Assembly (NCBI RefSeq): GCF_028875915.1
Contig: NZ_JAPEHW010000002.1
Coordinates: 123,963 to 187,962 of the forward strand
DNA length: 64,000 bases
Source of the DNA: Pseudoalteromonas sp. G4
GTDB taxonomy: Bacteria; Pseudomonadota; Gammaproteobacteria; Enterobacterales; Alteromonadaceae
Direction: 5' to 3'
Shown in pieces: positions 10,153 through 21,029 of this stretch. The notes below the pieces were generated by a model that had not been told where the DNA came from, ran no database searches, and saw only the letters and a program-made list of their open reading frames with translations. Each line of letters begins with the position of its first letter. Positions within the stretch are counted from its first letter, which is position 1. The position numbers and the translations under genes are program-made.

Positions 10153-12759
10153 ATGCGCCTGAACGGTGTTCAAAGATTATTAGAAGCAGGCCTTATATTA
10201 ACAACTGCACTTGCAGCGTTTGTTTTAGTTGCTTTATTAACGTTTGACCCTGTTGATCCTTCGTGGTCACAGACTGGTGATTATATAAAAGTAAAAAATC
10301 TAACTGGCACAGCAGGTGCTTGGACAGCAGATTTACTTTATTTTAGCTTTGGTTGGTTAGCACTGTTAGTGCCTGTCATTATTCAAGGCATTGGTTATCT
10401 ACTTTTCAAAAAAACGCATCAAGTATTTAAACTCGATTATTTAACCCTGTCACTGCGTGTTGTTGGTTTAGTTTTATTTGTTATTTCATCCACTGCTATT
10501 AGTAGTATTAATTTTGATGACTTCTATGAGTTTTCTTCTGGTGGTGTGATTGGCGATGTGTTTGCAAACGCCATGTTACCGACCTTTAATTTTACTGGAA
10601 CCAGTATCATTTTACTGTGTTTCTTCTTTTCAAGCTTAACCCTGCTAACAGGGGTTTCTTGGGTGCAGTTTGTCGACCAAATAGGCCGTTTTGCAATGCA
10701 TGCTTTTCAATGGTTAAAAGCGTTACCACAGCGATTAGCAGAACGAAAAGAAGTGAAACACACACCGCTTAAAACAGTAACTAATGAATCGGTATCTGCA
10801 GAGCCAAAACAAGTAACCTATCATGTTGATGAATTACCAGACCAGGAAGTAATCGTTGAGCCACAGGAACCGACAATTGATGTTCAGCCTGAAACCGCAA
10901 TTGAACCAACCTTTGGCGATGATATTGCAAATACTGAAGTTGACACATCACAACCCCCTGAGTCAAACAGTAAAAAAGAAATGCATCCAGCATTACAAGA
11001 GTTCGATGAGATCATTAGTGATGACTTGAGCTTTTCAGCACTTGACGATATTCCATTTGATGACGACAAACAAACGAATTCGCCTAAAAGTGTTTCTGAA
11101 GACTTTTTAAGCACGCTAGAACCACAATCAGATGCAGAGCTTACGTTGGCAACAGTTGTGCAGCCAAGCGAAAATGAAATCCCAACAGAGTCTGCGCGCA
11201 AATCGACCTATGTTAAGCCAAAAACAGCCAAAGAGCAGTTTGAAGACCTACTTGAAGCGACACCGCCAGCAACGCCAATGCCGACGTTAGATTTGCTTGA
11301 TAGACCAGACAAAAAAGAAAATCCAATCACAAAGGAAGAGCTTGAAGCTGTGTCCCGTTTGGTTGAAGCAAAATTATTAGATTTCGGTGTTCAAGCGCAA
11401 GTAGTGGGAGTGTACCCAGGACCAGTTGTTACTCGTTTTGAACTTGATTTAGCTCCGGGTGTTAAAGTCGCTAAAATTAGCGGATTAGCAAAAGACTTAG
11501 CACGTTCTCTTTCAGCCATCAGTGTTCGTGTTGTTGAAGTTATCCCTGGTAAAACCTATGTAGGGATTGAGCTGCCAAACCAGCACCGTGAAATAGTACG
11601 CCTCTCTGAAGTCATTGGCGCTAAAAAATTCTCAGATAACCCTTCTGACTTAGCCATGGTGCTTGGTAAAGATATTGCGGGTGTACCGGTTGTCGCTGAC
11701 CTTGCAAAAATGCCACACCTTTTAGTTGCAGGTACCACAGGCTCAGGTAAATCAGTTGGTGTAAACGTAATGATTTTATCATTGCTATTTAAATCGACCC
11801 CTGATGATGTTCGCATGATCATGATAGATCCTAAGATGCTTGAACTATCAGTTTATGAAGGCATTCCACACTTACTTTGCGAAGTTGTAACTGACATGAA
11901 AGAAGCGGCTAACGCGCTGCGTTGGTGTGTTGGTGAAATGGAACGTCGATACAAATTAATGTCAGCATTAGGCGTAAGAAACTTAACGGGTTATAACCAA
12001 AAAGTGCTTGACGCTATTGAAGCGGGCGACCCAATTAAAGACCCGCTTTGGAAAGATACTGACGGTATGGAAACGGAAGCGCCTGATTTGGGCAAGTTAC
12101 CAGCCATCGTTGTGGTTATTGATGAATTTGCCGACATGATGATGATTGTTGGTAAAAAAGTTGAAGAGCTCATTGCCCGTATTGCTCAAAAAGCACGTGC
12201 CGCGGGTATTCATTTAGTGCTAGCAACTCAGCGTCCGTCAGTCGATGTAATTACGGGTTTGATTAAAGCGAATATTCCAACGCGTATGGCGTTCCAAGTA
12301 TCAAGTAAAATTGATTCACGTACGATTCTAGATCAACAAGGTGCAGAGCATTTATTAGGCATGGGTGACATGCTTTACTTACCGCCAGGTACTAGCGTGC
12401 CAATTCGTGTGCATGGTGCATTTGTTGATGACCATGAAGTTCATGCGGTGGTAAATGATTGGAAAGCGCGCGGTAAACCAAATTATGTCGACGAGATATT
12501 GAACGGAGAAGCCGTTGAAGATGTCTTACTACCAGGTGAGACTGCCGAAAGCGACGAAGAAAGCGATCCGCTTTACGATGAAGCGGTTGCGTTTGTAATT
12601 GAAAGTCGTCGCGCGTCTGTATCGAGTGTTCAGCGTAAATTGCGTGTTGGTTACAACCGTGCAGCACGCTTAGTCGAGCAGATGGAAATGTCCGGTATCG
12701 TATCAGCGCCGGGGCATAATGGCACTCGTGAAGTAATTGTTCCGAATAATGCAGGATAA
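10153..12759 (+). CDS. ftsK: DNA translocase FtsK
   Basis: The 868-residue protein has about four N-terminal membrane segments (roughly residues 15-170). An acidic, low-complexity linker (about 200-370) follows, then the RecA-like motor with Walker [11 protein letters not shown] and Walker [14 protein letters not shown], and a C-terminal winged-helix gamma domain ([20 protein letters not shown]) that reads KOPS sites. FtsK pumps the chromosome terminus through the septum and activates XerCD. The linker is much shorter than in the 1,329-residue E. coli protein. A strong ribosome site (AGGGGAG) precedes the ATG. lolA follows one base after the stop. Confidence 0.98.
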   Translation: MRLNGVQRLLEAGLILTTALAAFVLVALLTFDPVDPSWSQTGDYIKVKNLTGTAGAWTADLLYFSFGWLALLVPVIIQGIGYLLFKKTHQVFKLDYLTLSLRVVGLVLFVISSTAISSINFDDFYEFSSGGVIGDVFANAMLPTFNFTGTSIILLCFFFSSLTLLTGVSWVQFVDQIGRFAMHAFQWLKALPQRLAERKEVKHTPLKTVTNESVSAEPKQVTYHVDELPDQEVIVEPQEPTIDVQPETAIEPTFGDDIANTEVDTSQPPESNSKKEMHPALQEFDEIISDDLSFSALDDIPFDDDKQTNSPKSVSEDFLSTLEPQSDAELTLATVVQPSENEIPTESARKSTYVKPKTAKEQFEDLLEATPPATPMPTLDLLDRPDKKENPITKEELEAVSRLVEAKLLDFGVQAQVVGVYPGPVVTRFELDLAPGVKVAKISGLAKDLARSLSAISVRVVEVIPGKTYVGIELPNQHREIVRLSEVIGAKKFSDNPSDLAMVLGKDIAGVPVVADLAKMPHLLVAGTTGSGKSVGVNVMILSLLFKSTPDDVRMIMIDPKMLELSVYEGIPHLLCEVVTDMKEAANALRWCVGEMERRYKLMSALGVRNLTGYNQKVLDAIEAGDPIKDPLWKDTDGMETEAPDLGKLPAIVVVIDEFADMMMIVGKKVEELIARIAQKARAAGIHLVLATQRPSVDVITGLIKANIPTRMAFQVSSKIDSRTILDQQGAEHLLGMGDMLYLPPGTSVPIRVHGAFVDDHEVHAVVNDWKARGKPNYVDEILNGEAVEDVLLPGETAESDEESDPLYDEAVAFVIESRRASVSSVQRKLRVGYNRAARLVEQMEMSGIVSAPGHNGTREVIVPNNAG

Positions 12760-12760
12760 T

Positions 12761-13385
12761 ATGAAAAAAAAAATCACATTAATTGTTGCGAGCGTATTAG
12801 CGATGAGCACGGCAAGTGTAACAGCTGTGCACGCGCAAACAGAAACAACGCAACACGTAGTAAACAGTAAAGCGCAAACTGAATTAAAAACGCGTTTAAC
12901 ACAGCTAAACAACTTACAAGCAGATTTTTCTCAAACCGTGATCGACAATACCGGTAGCGAAATTATGCAAGGTAAGGGTTTATTAAAAATTAAAAACGGT
13001 TCTGGTTTCTGATGGCATTAAAACCTTTTATTACGATGAGTTTGCAGAACAAGTCACTATTTTAGATAGCAAAAAACTAATTGATAATACGCCGTTTGCG
13101 TTGTTAACTTCTGCGGATCAAAGCTTATGGCAAAATTACGCTGTAACTCACGCAGATAACACGTTTGTGATTACACCGAACAATCAAGGTCAAAGCCAAG
13201 TTGAACGCTTAGAGCTTAAATTTGATGCAGATGCACTGCGCTCAATGACAGTATTTGATAACACAGGTCAAACATCCATTTATGTGTTCTCAAAGCAGCA
13301 AGTTAATCAAACCATTGATGATGCGTATTTTCAATTCACCATTCCAGCTGACGTATTAGTGGACGATCAAAGTCAAGGTGAGTAA
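12761..13385 (+). pseudogene. lolA: lolA with internal deletion and frameshift (outer-membrane lipoprotein carrier protein)
   Basis: An N-terminal segment from ATG 12761 (ribosome site AGGA) gives a signal peptide ending near VHAQ and LolA residues up to GKGLLKIK, then leaves the family and stops at TGA 13010-13012. The rest continues in the next frame from about 12996 (TVLVSDGIKTFYYDEF, then NTPFALLTSADQSLWQ) to the stop at 13385. The conserved LolA stretch between these parts (RPNLFNWHMTQPDE in E. coli) is missing. About 14 codons are lost and the loss is not a multiple of three. LolA carries lipoproteins from LolCDE to LolB and is usually essential. Either this is a sequence error or the strain is remarkable. 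Confidence 0.88.
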
Positions 13386-14721
13386 TTTAAGCTTTTCATT
13401 TGCCCCAGAAATTAGGCCGCTTGCTGCACGCATGCGGCCAACTAATTTAAGCCAATACATAGGGCAAAAACATCTGCTTAGCGAAGGTTCACCACTGTAC
13501 AACGCTATTTTAGCTGGTCGTTGCCACAGCCTTATTTTATGGGGGCCGCCTGGCGTTGGTAAAACAACGTTAGCTGAAGTCATCGCTCATCACGCAGATG
13601 CAAACGTGATCCGTTTGTCAGCAGTTACCTCAGGCGTGAAGGAAATACGAGAAAGCGTTGCATCGGCAAAAGATCATTTAGCAATGCAAGGGCAGCGCAC
13701 ACTCTTATTTATTGATGAAGTACACCGCTTTAACAAGTCGCAGCAAGATGCGTTTTTACCCCATATCGAAGATGGCACCTTTATCTTTATTGGTGCCACA
13801 ACGGAAAATCCTTCGTTTTCACTTAATAATGCAATTTTATCGCGTGCACGTGTGTATCAATTAAAAGCGCTTGAACAGCAAGACTTAATACAAGCCATAC
13901 ACAGTGCACTAAATAACGATGAGCAGCTACAGCAAAAACATATCGAAATTGATAATGCTGCGATTGAAAAACTGGCACTTGCAGGAGATGGTGACGCTAG
14001 ACGTACGCTTAATTTACTTGAGCAAGCCATTGATATGGCCGATCAACAAAATGATAAACTGATTGTGAGCGAAAATGTGCTGGCGAATGTTCTGCCTGCA
14101 CATATTGCAAAATACGATAAAGGCGGCGATTTATTTTACGATCTTATTTCAGCGTTTCATAAGTCAGTTCGCGGCTCTAGTCCTGATGGAGCGCTTTATT
14201 GGCTTTGCCGTATTTTAGCAGGTGGTGGCGATCCACTTTACGTTGGTAGACGATTATTAGCGATTGCTACAGAAGATATCGGCAACGCCGATCCTCGTGC
14301 GATGCAAGTCGCACTTAATGCTTGGGATATTTATCATCGTGTAGGGGCTGCAGAGGGGGAAAGGGCGCTCGCCCAAGCCGCGATATATTTAGCCAGTGCA
14401 CCAAAGAGTAACGCAGTTTACACAGCGTTTAAGCAAGCAAAACACGATATTGCCAATGAACCAAGTTTTGAAGTGCCACATCATCTGCGTAATGCACCAA
14501 CCAATTTAATGAAAGACCTAGGTTATGGTGCAGAGTATCGCTATGCCCATGACGAGCCAGGTGCTTATGCTGCCGGTGAGAAATATCTGCCCGAAGAAAT
14601 CGCAGATAGAAAATACTATCAACCAACAGAGCGTGGTCTTGAACAAAAGATAAAAGCAAAGCTCGATTATTTAACTGAGCAAGACAATTTAGCCACTAGG
14701 AAACGTTATGACAGGGATTAA
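13378..14721 (+). CDS. rarA: Replication-associated recombination protein RarA (MgsA)
   Basis: The 447-residue AAA+ ATPase begins at GTG 13378, overlapping the lolA 3' end by 8 bases; the resulting [21 protein letters not shown] matches the E. coli RarA N terminus. Walker A is [14 protein letters not shown], Walker B is [20 protein letters not shown], and the C-terminal MgsA domain contains [19 protein letters not shown]. RarA acts at stalled forks in the cytosol. crcB overlaps its 3' end by 14 bases. Confidence 0.96.
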   Translation: MSNLSFSFAPEIRPLAARMRPTNLSQYIGQKHLLSEGSPLYNAILAGRCHSLILWGPPGVGKTTLAEVIAHHADANVIRLSAVTSGVKEIRESVASAKDHLAMQGQRTLLFIDEVHRFNKSQQDAFLPHIEDGTFIFIGATTENPSFSLNNAILSRARVYQLKALEQQDLIQAIHSALNNDEQLQQKHIEIDNAAIEKLALAGDGDARRTLNLLEQAIDMADQQNDKLIVSENVLANVLPAHIAKYDKGGDLFYDLISAFHKSVRGSSPDGALYWLCRILAGGGDPLYVGRRLLAIATEDIGNADPRAMQVALNAWDIYHRVGAAEGERALAQAAIYLASAPKSNAVYTAFKQAKHDIANEPSFEVPHHLRNAPTNLMKDLGYGAEYRYAHDEPGAYAAGEKYLPEEIADRKYYQPTERGLEQKIKAKLDYLTEQDNLATRKRYDRD

Positions 14722-15094
14722 ACTCTATTTTTACGTTGCTCTTGGCGGTGCAACAGGCGCGTGTCTTCGTTATTTTATTAGTGAATCAATGATAAAACTT
14801 TTGGGAAAGGGATTCCCTTTTGCTACCCTGACAGTTAATATTCTCGGTTCATTAATGTTAGGCGTTTTATACGGCCTACTAGAAAAAGAATTAATTGTTG
14901 TTAACCCCACCAAATCACTTATCGGAATTGGCTTTTTAGGGGCGTTAACAACGTTTTCAACCTTCTCGATAGATACGCTATTGCTGTTACAGCAAGGGCA
15001 CTGGTTGAAAGCAACACTCAATGTATTTTTAAATGTAATTGGTTGTGTTTTTGTTGCTTATTTAGGTATGCAGCTAGCAATGCAAAAAGGTTAA
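14708..15094 (+). CDS. crcB: Fluoride efflux channel CrcB/Fluc
   Basis: The 128-residue protein has four predicted membrane helices and the Fluc signatures [24 protein letters not shown] and [15 protein letters not shown], the last carrying the phenylalanine-lined pore. It forms dual-topology dimers that export fluoride from the cytosol. It overlaps the end of rarA and lies 6 bases before serS. I saw no fluoride riboswitch, and the gene is probably transcribed with its neighbours. Confidence 0.95.
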   Translation: MTGIKLYFYVALGGATGACLRYFISESMIKLLGKGFPFATLTVNILGSLMLGVLYGLLEKELIVVNPTKSLIGIGFLGALTTFSTFSIDTLLLLQQGHWLKATLNVFLNVIGCVFVAYLGMQLAMQKG

Positions 15095-16393
<1,299 letters not shown>

Positions 16394-16407
16394 CAGTTAA
16401 TAGTATT

Positions 16408-16435
16408 AAAAACCGGCGATATGCCGGTTTTTTTA
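16408..16435 (+). terminator. Terminator of serS
   Basis: AAACCGGC and GCCGGTTT form a stem with a short ATAT-type loop followed by seven T. It ends the long ftsK-serS transcription unit. Confidence 0.9.
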
Positions 16436-16474
16436 TGCCTGTTGAATTGCCTGTCTATTACTGCGATAAATAGT

Positions 16475-16524
16475 GTTTCGCTATCGATACACATTAAAAA
16501 CAGATACTGTATCGAAAGTGGCAC
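16475..16524. promoter_or_regulatory. Inverted repeat, candidate enhancer site for the sigma54 activator
   Basis: GTTTCGCTATCGATAC (16475-16490) and GTATCGAAAGTGGCAC (16509-16524) are inverted copies with 12 of 16 positions matching. The element lies about 62-111 bp upstream of the candidate sigma54 promoter, where an NtrC-type protein would bind. It probably serves the regulator at 21030-22397, by inference from context. Confidence 0.45.
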
Positions 16525-16585
16525 AGTTATCTGGATTTATTTTAATATAGAAATCATAACTATATGAAAAATATATTAAATAAAC

Positions 16586-16602
16586 TTGGCCTGATAATTG
16601 TA
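16586..16602 (+). promoter_or_regulatory. Candidate sigma54 (RpoN) promoter
   Basis: TTGGCCTGATAATTGTA fits the -24/-12 pattern TGGC-N7-TTG with the required 10 bases between the GG and the GT (consensus GC) elements. The -12 base is T instead of C. Transcription would begin near 16613, about 25 bases before the adaptor gene, whose operon encodes a sigma54-dependent activator. Confidence 0.55.
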
Positions 16603-16637
16603 ATTATCAATGTAATGCAATTATTGGATTATGCTTT

Positions 16638-17888
16638 ATGGACATAAAAATAGAGAATAAATCACATAAGCTTAAAAGGCCATTGACCTACGCAATTTTT
16701 GCGTGTCTGTTACTAAGCGCTGTTATGTTTATTCGTCACTATACCCAAGGTGCGTCAAACTTAGTTAAACGAGACGAAATCTTGGTCGCAAAAGTTAAAC
16801 AGGGCGATTTTGTGATAGACGTAAAAGGGCTAGGCAGTTTAGCACTTGAAAAACGCCATTTGATAACGACTAATGCGGGTGGAAAAGTTGTTGAAGTGTT
16901 GATAAAGCCGGGCGAATATGTTGAGCGAGGCGATATTATAGCGCGCTTAGACAACCCGCAAATCAAAGAGACACTCATTCAAAAAAATAGCCTTTTGCTT
17001 AAAATGGTTGCGCAACATAAAGCGGAGTTGGCACAGCAAAAAGCATATCTTCAAGAAGCTGAAACCGCCTACCATGATGCCGACCTTGCGCATAAAGCCA
17101 ATACAATGGAGTGGCAAGCGCAGGCAACCTTAATCGCACAGGGCAATAGCACCATTTCGAAACTTGAACATCAGCGCAGCGAATTCACAGTAAAGCGCAG
17201 TTTAAAACAACTTGCGTTACAAAAAGCGAAAGTGGCGACGCAAAAAGAAATACTCACCGCAAAACAAAACGCGCAACAAGCAGAGCAGCAAAGCTTAAAA
17301 TCAGAAATCAATTTGCTTAGCCAACATATTTCACAGTTAGATGTGAAATCGCCAATTACTGGGCAAATCCAAGATGTGTTTGTTGAGCTAGGCACGCAGC
17401 TGGCAAGTACTGGCTCAGTTGCCGAAGTTGCAGATCAAACCAAACTAATTGCCAAAATAAATGTAGCAGAACTTGATGCACCCAACGTTAAAGTAGGCCA
17501 GCAGGCTACAATTGATACCTATACGTCTCGCTTAGATGCACAAGTCATTCGCGTATCGCCAAAAGTGAACAACGGCCATGTTGAAGTTGAACTTTCATTA
17601 ATTGATGCAATTCCGTCAGAAGCGCGCGATAAACTCAATATTGAAGGCATTATTAACACTAGCTTTAAAACTCACACACTATTTGTTGCGCTACCGCGTA
17701 ACGCCATTGCCGAAAGCACAAACAATGTATTTGTTCTGGAAAAGCATCTTGCAACCAAACAAGCGGTAACATTTGGTAAACGCTCCGTGAATTATATTGA
17801 GGTTGTAGCAGGGTTAACAATCGACCAAGAAATTATTATTTCAGATATGGAAAAATACACCAACGACACGCAAGTGCTTGTACGCTAG
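16638..17888 (+). CDS. Periplasmic adaptor subunit (HlyD/MacA family) of an ABC exporter
   Basis: The 416-residue protein has one N-terminal membrane anchor (about residues 16-33) and a split lipoyl domain around VEVLIKPGEYVERGDIIARLDNP. A long alpha-helical hairpin rich in Q, K and A follows (about 110-235), then the second lipoyl half VKSPITGQIQDVFVELG and a beta-barrel/membrane-proximal region. It should link the inner-membrane exporter to an outer-membrane channel. No TolC-like gene is in this operon. The ATPase gene starts 12 bases downstream. The substrate is unknown. Confidence 0.87.
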   Translation: MDIKIENKSHKLKRPLTYAIFACLLLSAVMFIRHYTQGASNLVKRDEILVAKVKQGDFVIDVKGLGSLALEKRHLITTNAGGKVVEVLIKPGEYVERGDIIARLDNPQIKETLIQKNSLLLKMVAQHKAELAQQKAYLQEAETAYHDADLAHKANTMEWQAQATLIAQGNSTISKLEHQRSEFTVKRSLKQLALQKAKVATQKEILTAKQNAQQAEQQSLKSEINLLSQHISQLDVKSPITGQIQDVFVELGTQLASTGSVAEVADQTKLIAKINVAELDAPNVKVGQQATIDTYTSRLDAQVIRVSPKVNNGHVEVELSLIDAIPSEARDKLNIEGIINTSFKTHTLFVALPRNAIAESTNNVFVLEKHLATKQAVTFGKRSVNYIEVVAGLTIDQEIIISDMEKYTNDTQVLVR

Positions 17889-17900
17889 AAGGAAATTACA

Positions 17901-18623
17901 ATGAATCCAGTTATTACTTTAAAAAACATCGAAAAATTATTTAAAACCTATGAAATTGCAACGCAAGCACTTAATGGTATTAATCTAGTGGTTAACCAAG
18001 GGGAGTTTGTGGCGATCACAGGGCCGTCTGGTTGCGGTAAGTCGACGTTACTTTCTGTGTTAGGGCTGATTGATGAGCCAACAGCAGGCAACTACACCAT
18101 CAGCGGCAAACAAGCAGTTAATTTAAGTTCTGATCAACGCGCGCATATTCGCGCTAATCATATTGGTTTTATATTCCAGGCTTTTAACCTGATAAGTGAC
18201 TTAAATGTACTCGAAAATGTGATGTTGCCACTGACCTATATCGGTGGGTACTCGGAACAACAAATGATAGAAAAAGCGCGTAAGGTTTTGATGTTAGTTG
18301 ACCTCGAAAATCGCATTAATCACTTTCCTTCACAGTTATCAGGGGGGCAACAGCAGCGCGTTGCGGTAGCTCGCGCGCTTATTAACGAGCCTGATTTAAT
18401 CTTAGCGGATGAACCAACGGGTAACTTAGATTCGAAAAACGCGCAACAAGTATTGCAGTTACTAAAAGATTTACACCAGTCAGGTAAAACAATTTGTATG
18501 GTTACCCACGATGCTGAGTCAACACACTATGCCAGTCGTACCCTGAACATGTTAGACGGTGCAATTGTACGTGATAAACAGAAAACCTCTGATACTAATC
18601 CTTCAGTGGCGCTAGAGGTATAA
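17901..18623 (+). CDS. ABC transporter ATP-binding protein (MacB/LolD-like family)
   Basis: The 240-residue ATPase has Walker A GPSGCGKST, Q-loop FIFQAFNLI, signature LSGGQQQRVAVARAL, Walker B LILADEPTGNLDS and the H-loop MVTHD. These features place it in the MacB/LolD/FtsE group, whose transporters couple ATP hydrolysis to work in the periplasm. It sits between the adaptor and the permease genes, and the permease starts 3 bases downstream. Confidence 0.93.
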   Translation: MNPVITLKNIEKLFKTYEIATQALNGINLVVNQGEFVAITGPSGCGKSTLLSVLGLIDEPTAGNYTISGKQAVNLSSDQRAHIRANHIGFIFQAFNLISDLNVLENVMLPLTYIGGYSEQQMIEKARKVLMLVDLENRINHFPSQLSGGQQQRVAVARALINEPDLILADEPTGNLDSKNAQQVLQLLKDLHQSGKTICMVTHDAESTHYASRTLNMLDGAIVRDKQKTSDTNPSVALEV

Positions 18624-18626
18624 GTT

Positions 18627-21023
18627 ATGGGACTGTTATTAGACTTTCGCTACGCGCTGCGCAATATTGTTAAATCACTGCGTTTTTCACTGTTAATGAT
18701 TTTTATTATGGTAGGTAGTTTAACCATTTCATTAATAGGATTTAACTTTATTCATACTATCGCGTTTTCGCACTCAAATTTTAATCACAACAAAGAAGAC
18801 ATTCGCATCTTAAAGGTATTGAATTCGTTAACATCGCAACGAGAATTTACGTATTCGATGTTAGATGGCTTTAAAAAGCTGGATGAGGTCAATTCGCTTG
18901 ATAGCTGGATCATCATTAAGCGAAGCAGTTTATGGTTGAGCACGCAACATCATGGAAAGCATTTTCGAGCGTCTTATGTTGACCCGTCTTTTTTTAAGTT
19001 TTTGGGGCAAGAACCGGTACTTGGGCGTGGCTTTAAGAACGCTGATTACAGTAATAATGCGCCCGATGTGGTGGTGATTTCACATATTGTGTGGCAGCAA
19101 CTATTTCAAGGCGATAACGCTATTCTCGGTAAACAGTTAAACGTGGCAGGTAAGCCGCATACTATTGTTGGCGTAATGGAAAAGCGTAATCATTTTCCGA
19201 TTTTTTCAAAGATTTGGTTGCCGCTAAAGCAGGCGAATATGAAGCCTGATGATGGTATCGATATTCTTTATAAACTGCCAAATGCCGAATTTGAACGCAC
19301 CTTCGAAACGCAAATCGCTCATTATTTTTACAATGCAATCAAAGATCAGGTAAGTGATAGTGATAAACAAACTGGGCAGGGTGTGCGTATTGAGTCACTC
19401 ACCTTGGTTGAGCTCAATACCGATGGCGAAGCCGTATTCGTATTTGGTATGTTTGTGTTTGGTATTGTGATTGTGCTGTTTATTTCAGGGATTAATATTG
19501 GCAACTTACTGTTTGCGAAGATTATGGAAAAGCAAAAGGAGTCAGCTATTCGCGCTGCAATCGGTGCGACACAAAAGCGTGTGATCCAGCAGCATGTCAC
19601 AGAAGGTTTAATATATTGCATCGTTAGTTGGGTATTTGCCTTGATATTTACATCGTTAGGACTGGAAATACTGAATTTTTACATGAATGTAATGTTTGGC
19701 GGAAAAATGCCGTATTGGTGGTATTGGCATTTAAATATGAATACTGTATTAGTCTCGCTTTTACTATTAGCCATTATTTTTACATTTGCCGTGTTACTGC
19801 CAGCATATAAATCGGCAAAGTTTAATATTAGCAATGTACTGCGCGATGGTACACGAGGCGCAACGGGTAAAGAAACCACACTGATGTCACGCCGCTTATT
19901 GTGCGTACAAGTATCATTGGTGAGTTTTTTGCTAATGATTGCAAGTACTGTTGGTTATGTGATGTATTCAATTGCAACGAATATTGATGGCGAGCTCAGT
20001 AAAGGCGTTTACTCGGTTTATCTGGATTTTGATAATAATGATGAGCTAACCAACGACGAACAATTAACGCTTATAAATACATTAGCGGCTGGGCTTTCAA
20101 AGCAAGGCAATATTATTGACGCGGTAGTGTTTGATTCGCATATAGACGCTGACGTACTGTACCCAAATCGTGATGTCTATAATGAGAAGTTTATCAGTAT
20201 TAGTGCAGAGTCACATTTGTTTGATCGTGAGTTGTTAACTGGGCGAAATTTCAATAGCAATGACAACAGTGAATCAAAACCAGTAGTCATCATTAGTGAG
20301 TCGCTTGCTAATGCTTTGTTTGGTAATAAAAATGTGCTCGGTTCACAAATTATGTTGCAAGACGCAATGTGGCCAAGTGTTGAGATTATCGGCGTTGCAA
20401 AAGATGTAATCAGCGGAGTATCAGGTGACTCGCGCCATGAGCTTTACTTTAGTTTACGCCAAACCCATTTTATGAATGACAGTGTAAACATTCGATTATT
20501 GACCAATAACACGGCAAATGAGGCGTTGGAGGACTTCTATCGCGTAAAGGTGCAGTTATCTCATGATTTAACCATGTATTACATGTTCGATCATTATGAT
20601 AACCACACATCCATGATTAATTCATTTGCAGCAATTATTTATGTATTCTTGCTGGTAGGTGGTTTCGCTCTAACGCTATCGTTAATCGGTATTTATGCGA
20701 TGGGTATTAGTAATATCAATAAATCCCGTTATGAGATAGGTATTCGTCGAGCGATTGGTGCTAAAGATAGTCAAATTATGCGGTTATTTATTAAAAAGAA
20801 CATTAAGCATATTTTGTACGGCATTGGTACGTCGTTGTTAGTGTTTGGCATTCTATGTTATCTTGCGGAAGGCTTTTTAAGAGGAAATGTGCCAATTAAC
20901 CTTATGTTAGAGGCAGGTGTATTGACCGTAATTGTGGTACTTGCAGCGGTTTGTCTCGCACTATATGTTCCAGTAAGGCACGTTATTAAACAGCAGCCTG
21001 CAACAAGTTTAAGAATGGATTAA
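18627..21023 (+). CDS. ABC transporter permease with two MacB-PCD/FtsX units
   Basis: The 798-residue protein looks like two fused permease halves. Each has a periplasmic MacB core domain and an FtsX helix bundle: a first membrane segment near residue 20, then periplasmic domain and three helices around 280-400, repeated with a segment near 430 and helices near 680-790. Paired motifs (ESAIRAAIGATQKRVIQQH and YEIGIRRAIGAKDSQIMRLF) mark the duplicated FtsX cytoplasmic loops. MacB itself has only one such unit plus a fused ATPase. The family is known, but the substrate is not. Confidence 0.88.
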   Translation: MGLLLDFRYALRNIVKSLRFSLLMIFIMVGSLTISLIGFNFIHTIAFSHSNFNHNKEDIRILKVLNSLTSQREFTYSMLDGFKKLDEVNSLDSWIIIKRSSLWLSTQHHGKHFRASYVDPSFFKFLGQEPVLGRGFKNADYSNNAPDVVVISHIVWQQLFQGDNAILGKQLNVAGKPHTIVGVMEKRNHFPIFSKIWLPLKQANMKPDDGIDILYKLPNAEFERTFETQIAHYFYNAIKDQVSDSDKQTGQGVRIESLTLVELNTDGEAVFVFGMFVFGIVIVLFISGINIGNLLFAKIMEKQKESAIRAAIGATQKRVIQQHVTEGLIYCIVSWVFALIFTSLGLEILNFYMNVMFGGKMPYWWYWHLNMNTVLVSLLLLAIIFTFAVLLPAYKSAKFNISNVLRDGTRGATGKETTLMSRRLLCVQVSLVSFLLMIASTVGYVMYSIATNIDGELSKGVYSVYLDFDNNDELTNDEQLTLINTLAAGLSKQGNIIDAVVFDSHIDADVLYPNRDVYNEKFISISAESHLFDRELLTGRNFNSNDNSESKPVVIISESLANALFGNKNVLGSQIMLQDAMWPSVEIIGVAKDVISGVSGDSRHELYFSLRQTHFMNDSVNIRLLTNNTANEALEDFYRVKVQLSHDLTMYYMFDHYDNHTSMINSFAAIIYVFLLVGGFALTLSLIGIYAMGISNINKSRYEIGIRRAIGAKDSQIMRLFIKKNIKHILYGIGTSLLVFGILCYLAEGFLRGNVPINLMLEAGVLTVIVVLAAVCLALYVPVRHVIKQQPATSLRMD

Positions 21024-21029
21024 GGTTTC

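Noticed and set aside
12992..13012. Programmed frameshift in lolA
   Set aside because: There is no proper slippery heptamer in frame, and a frameshift would not supply the conserved residues that are missing.
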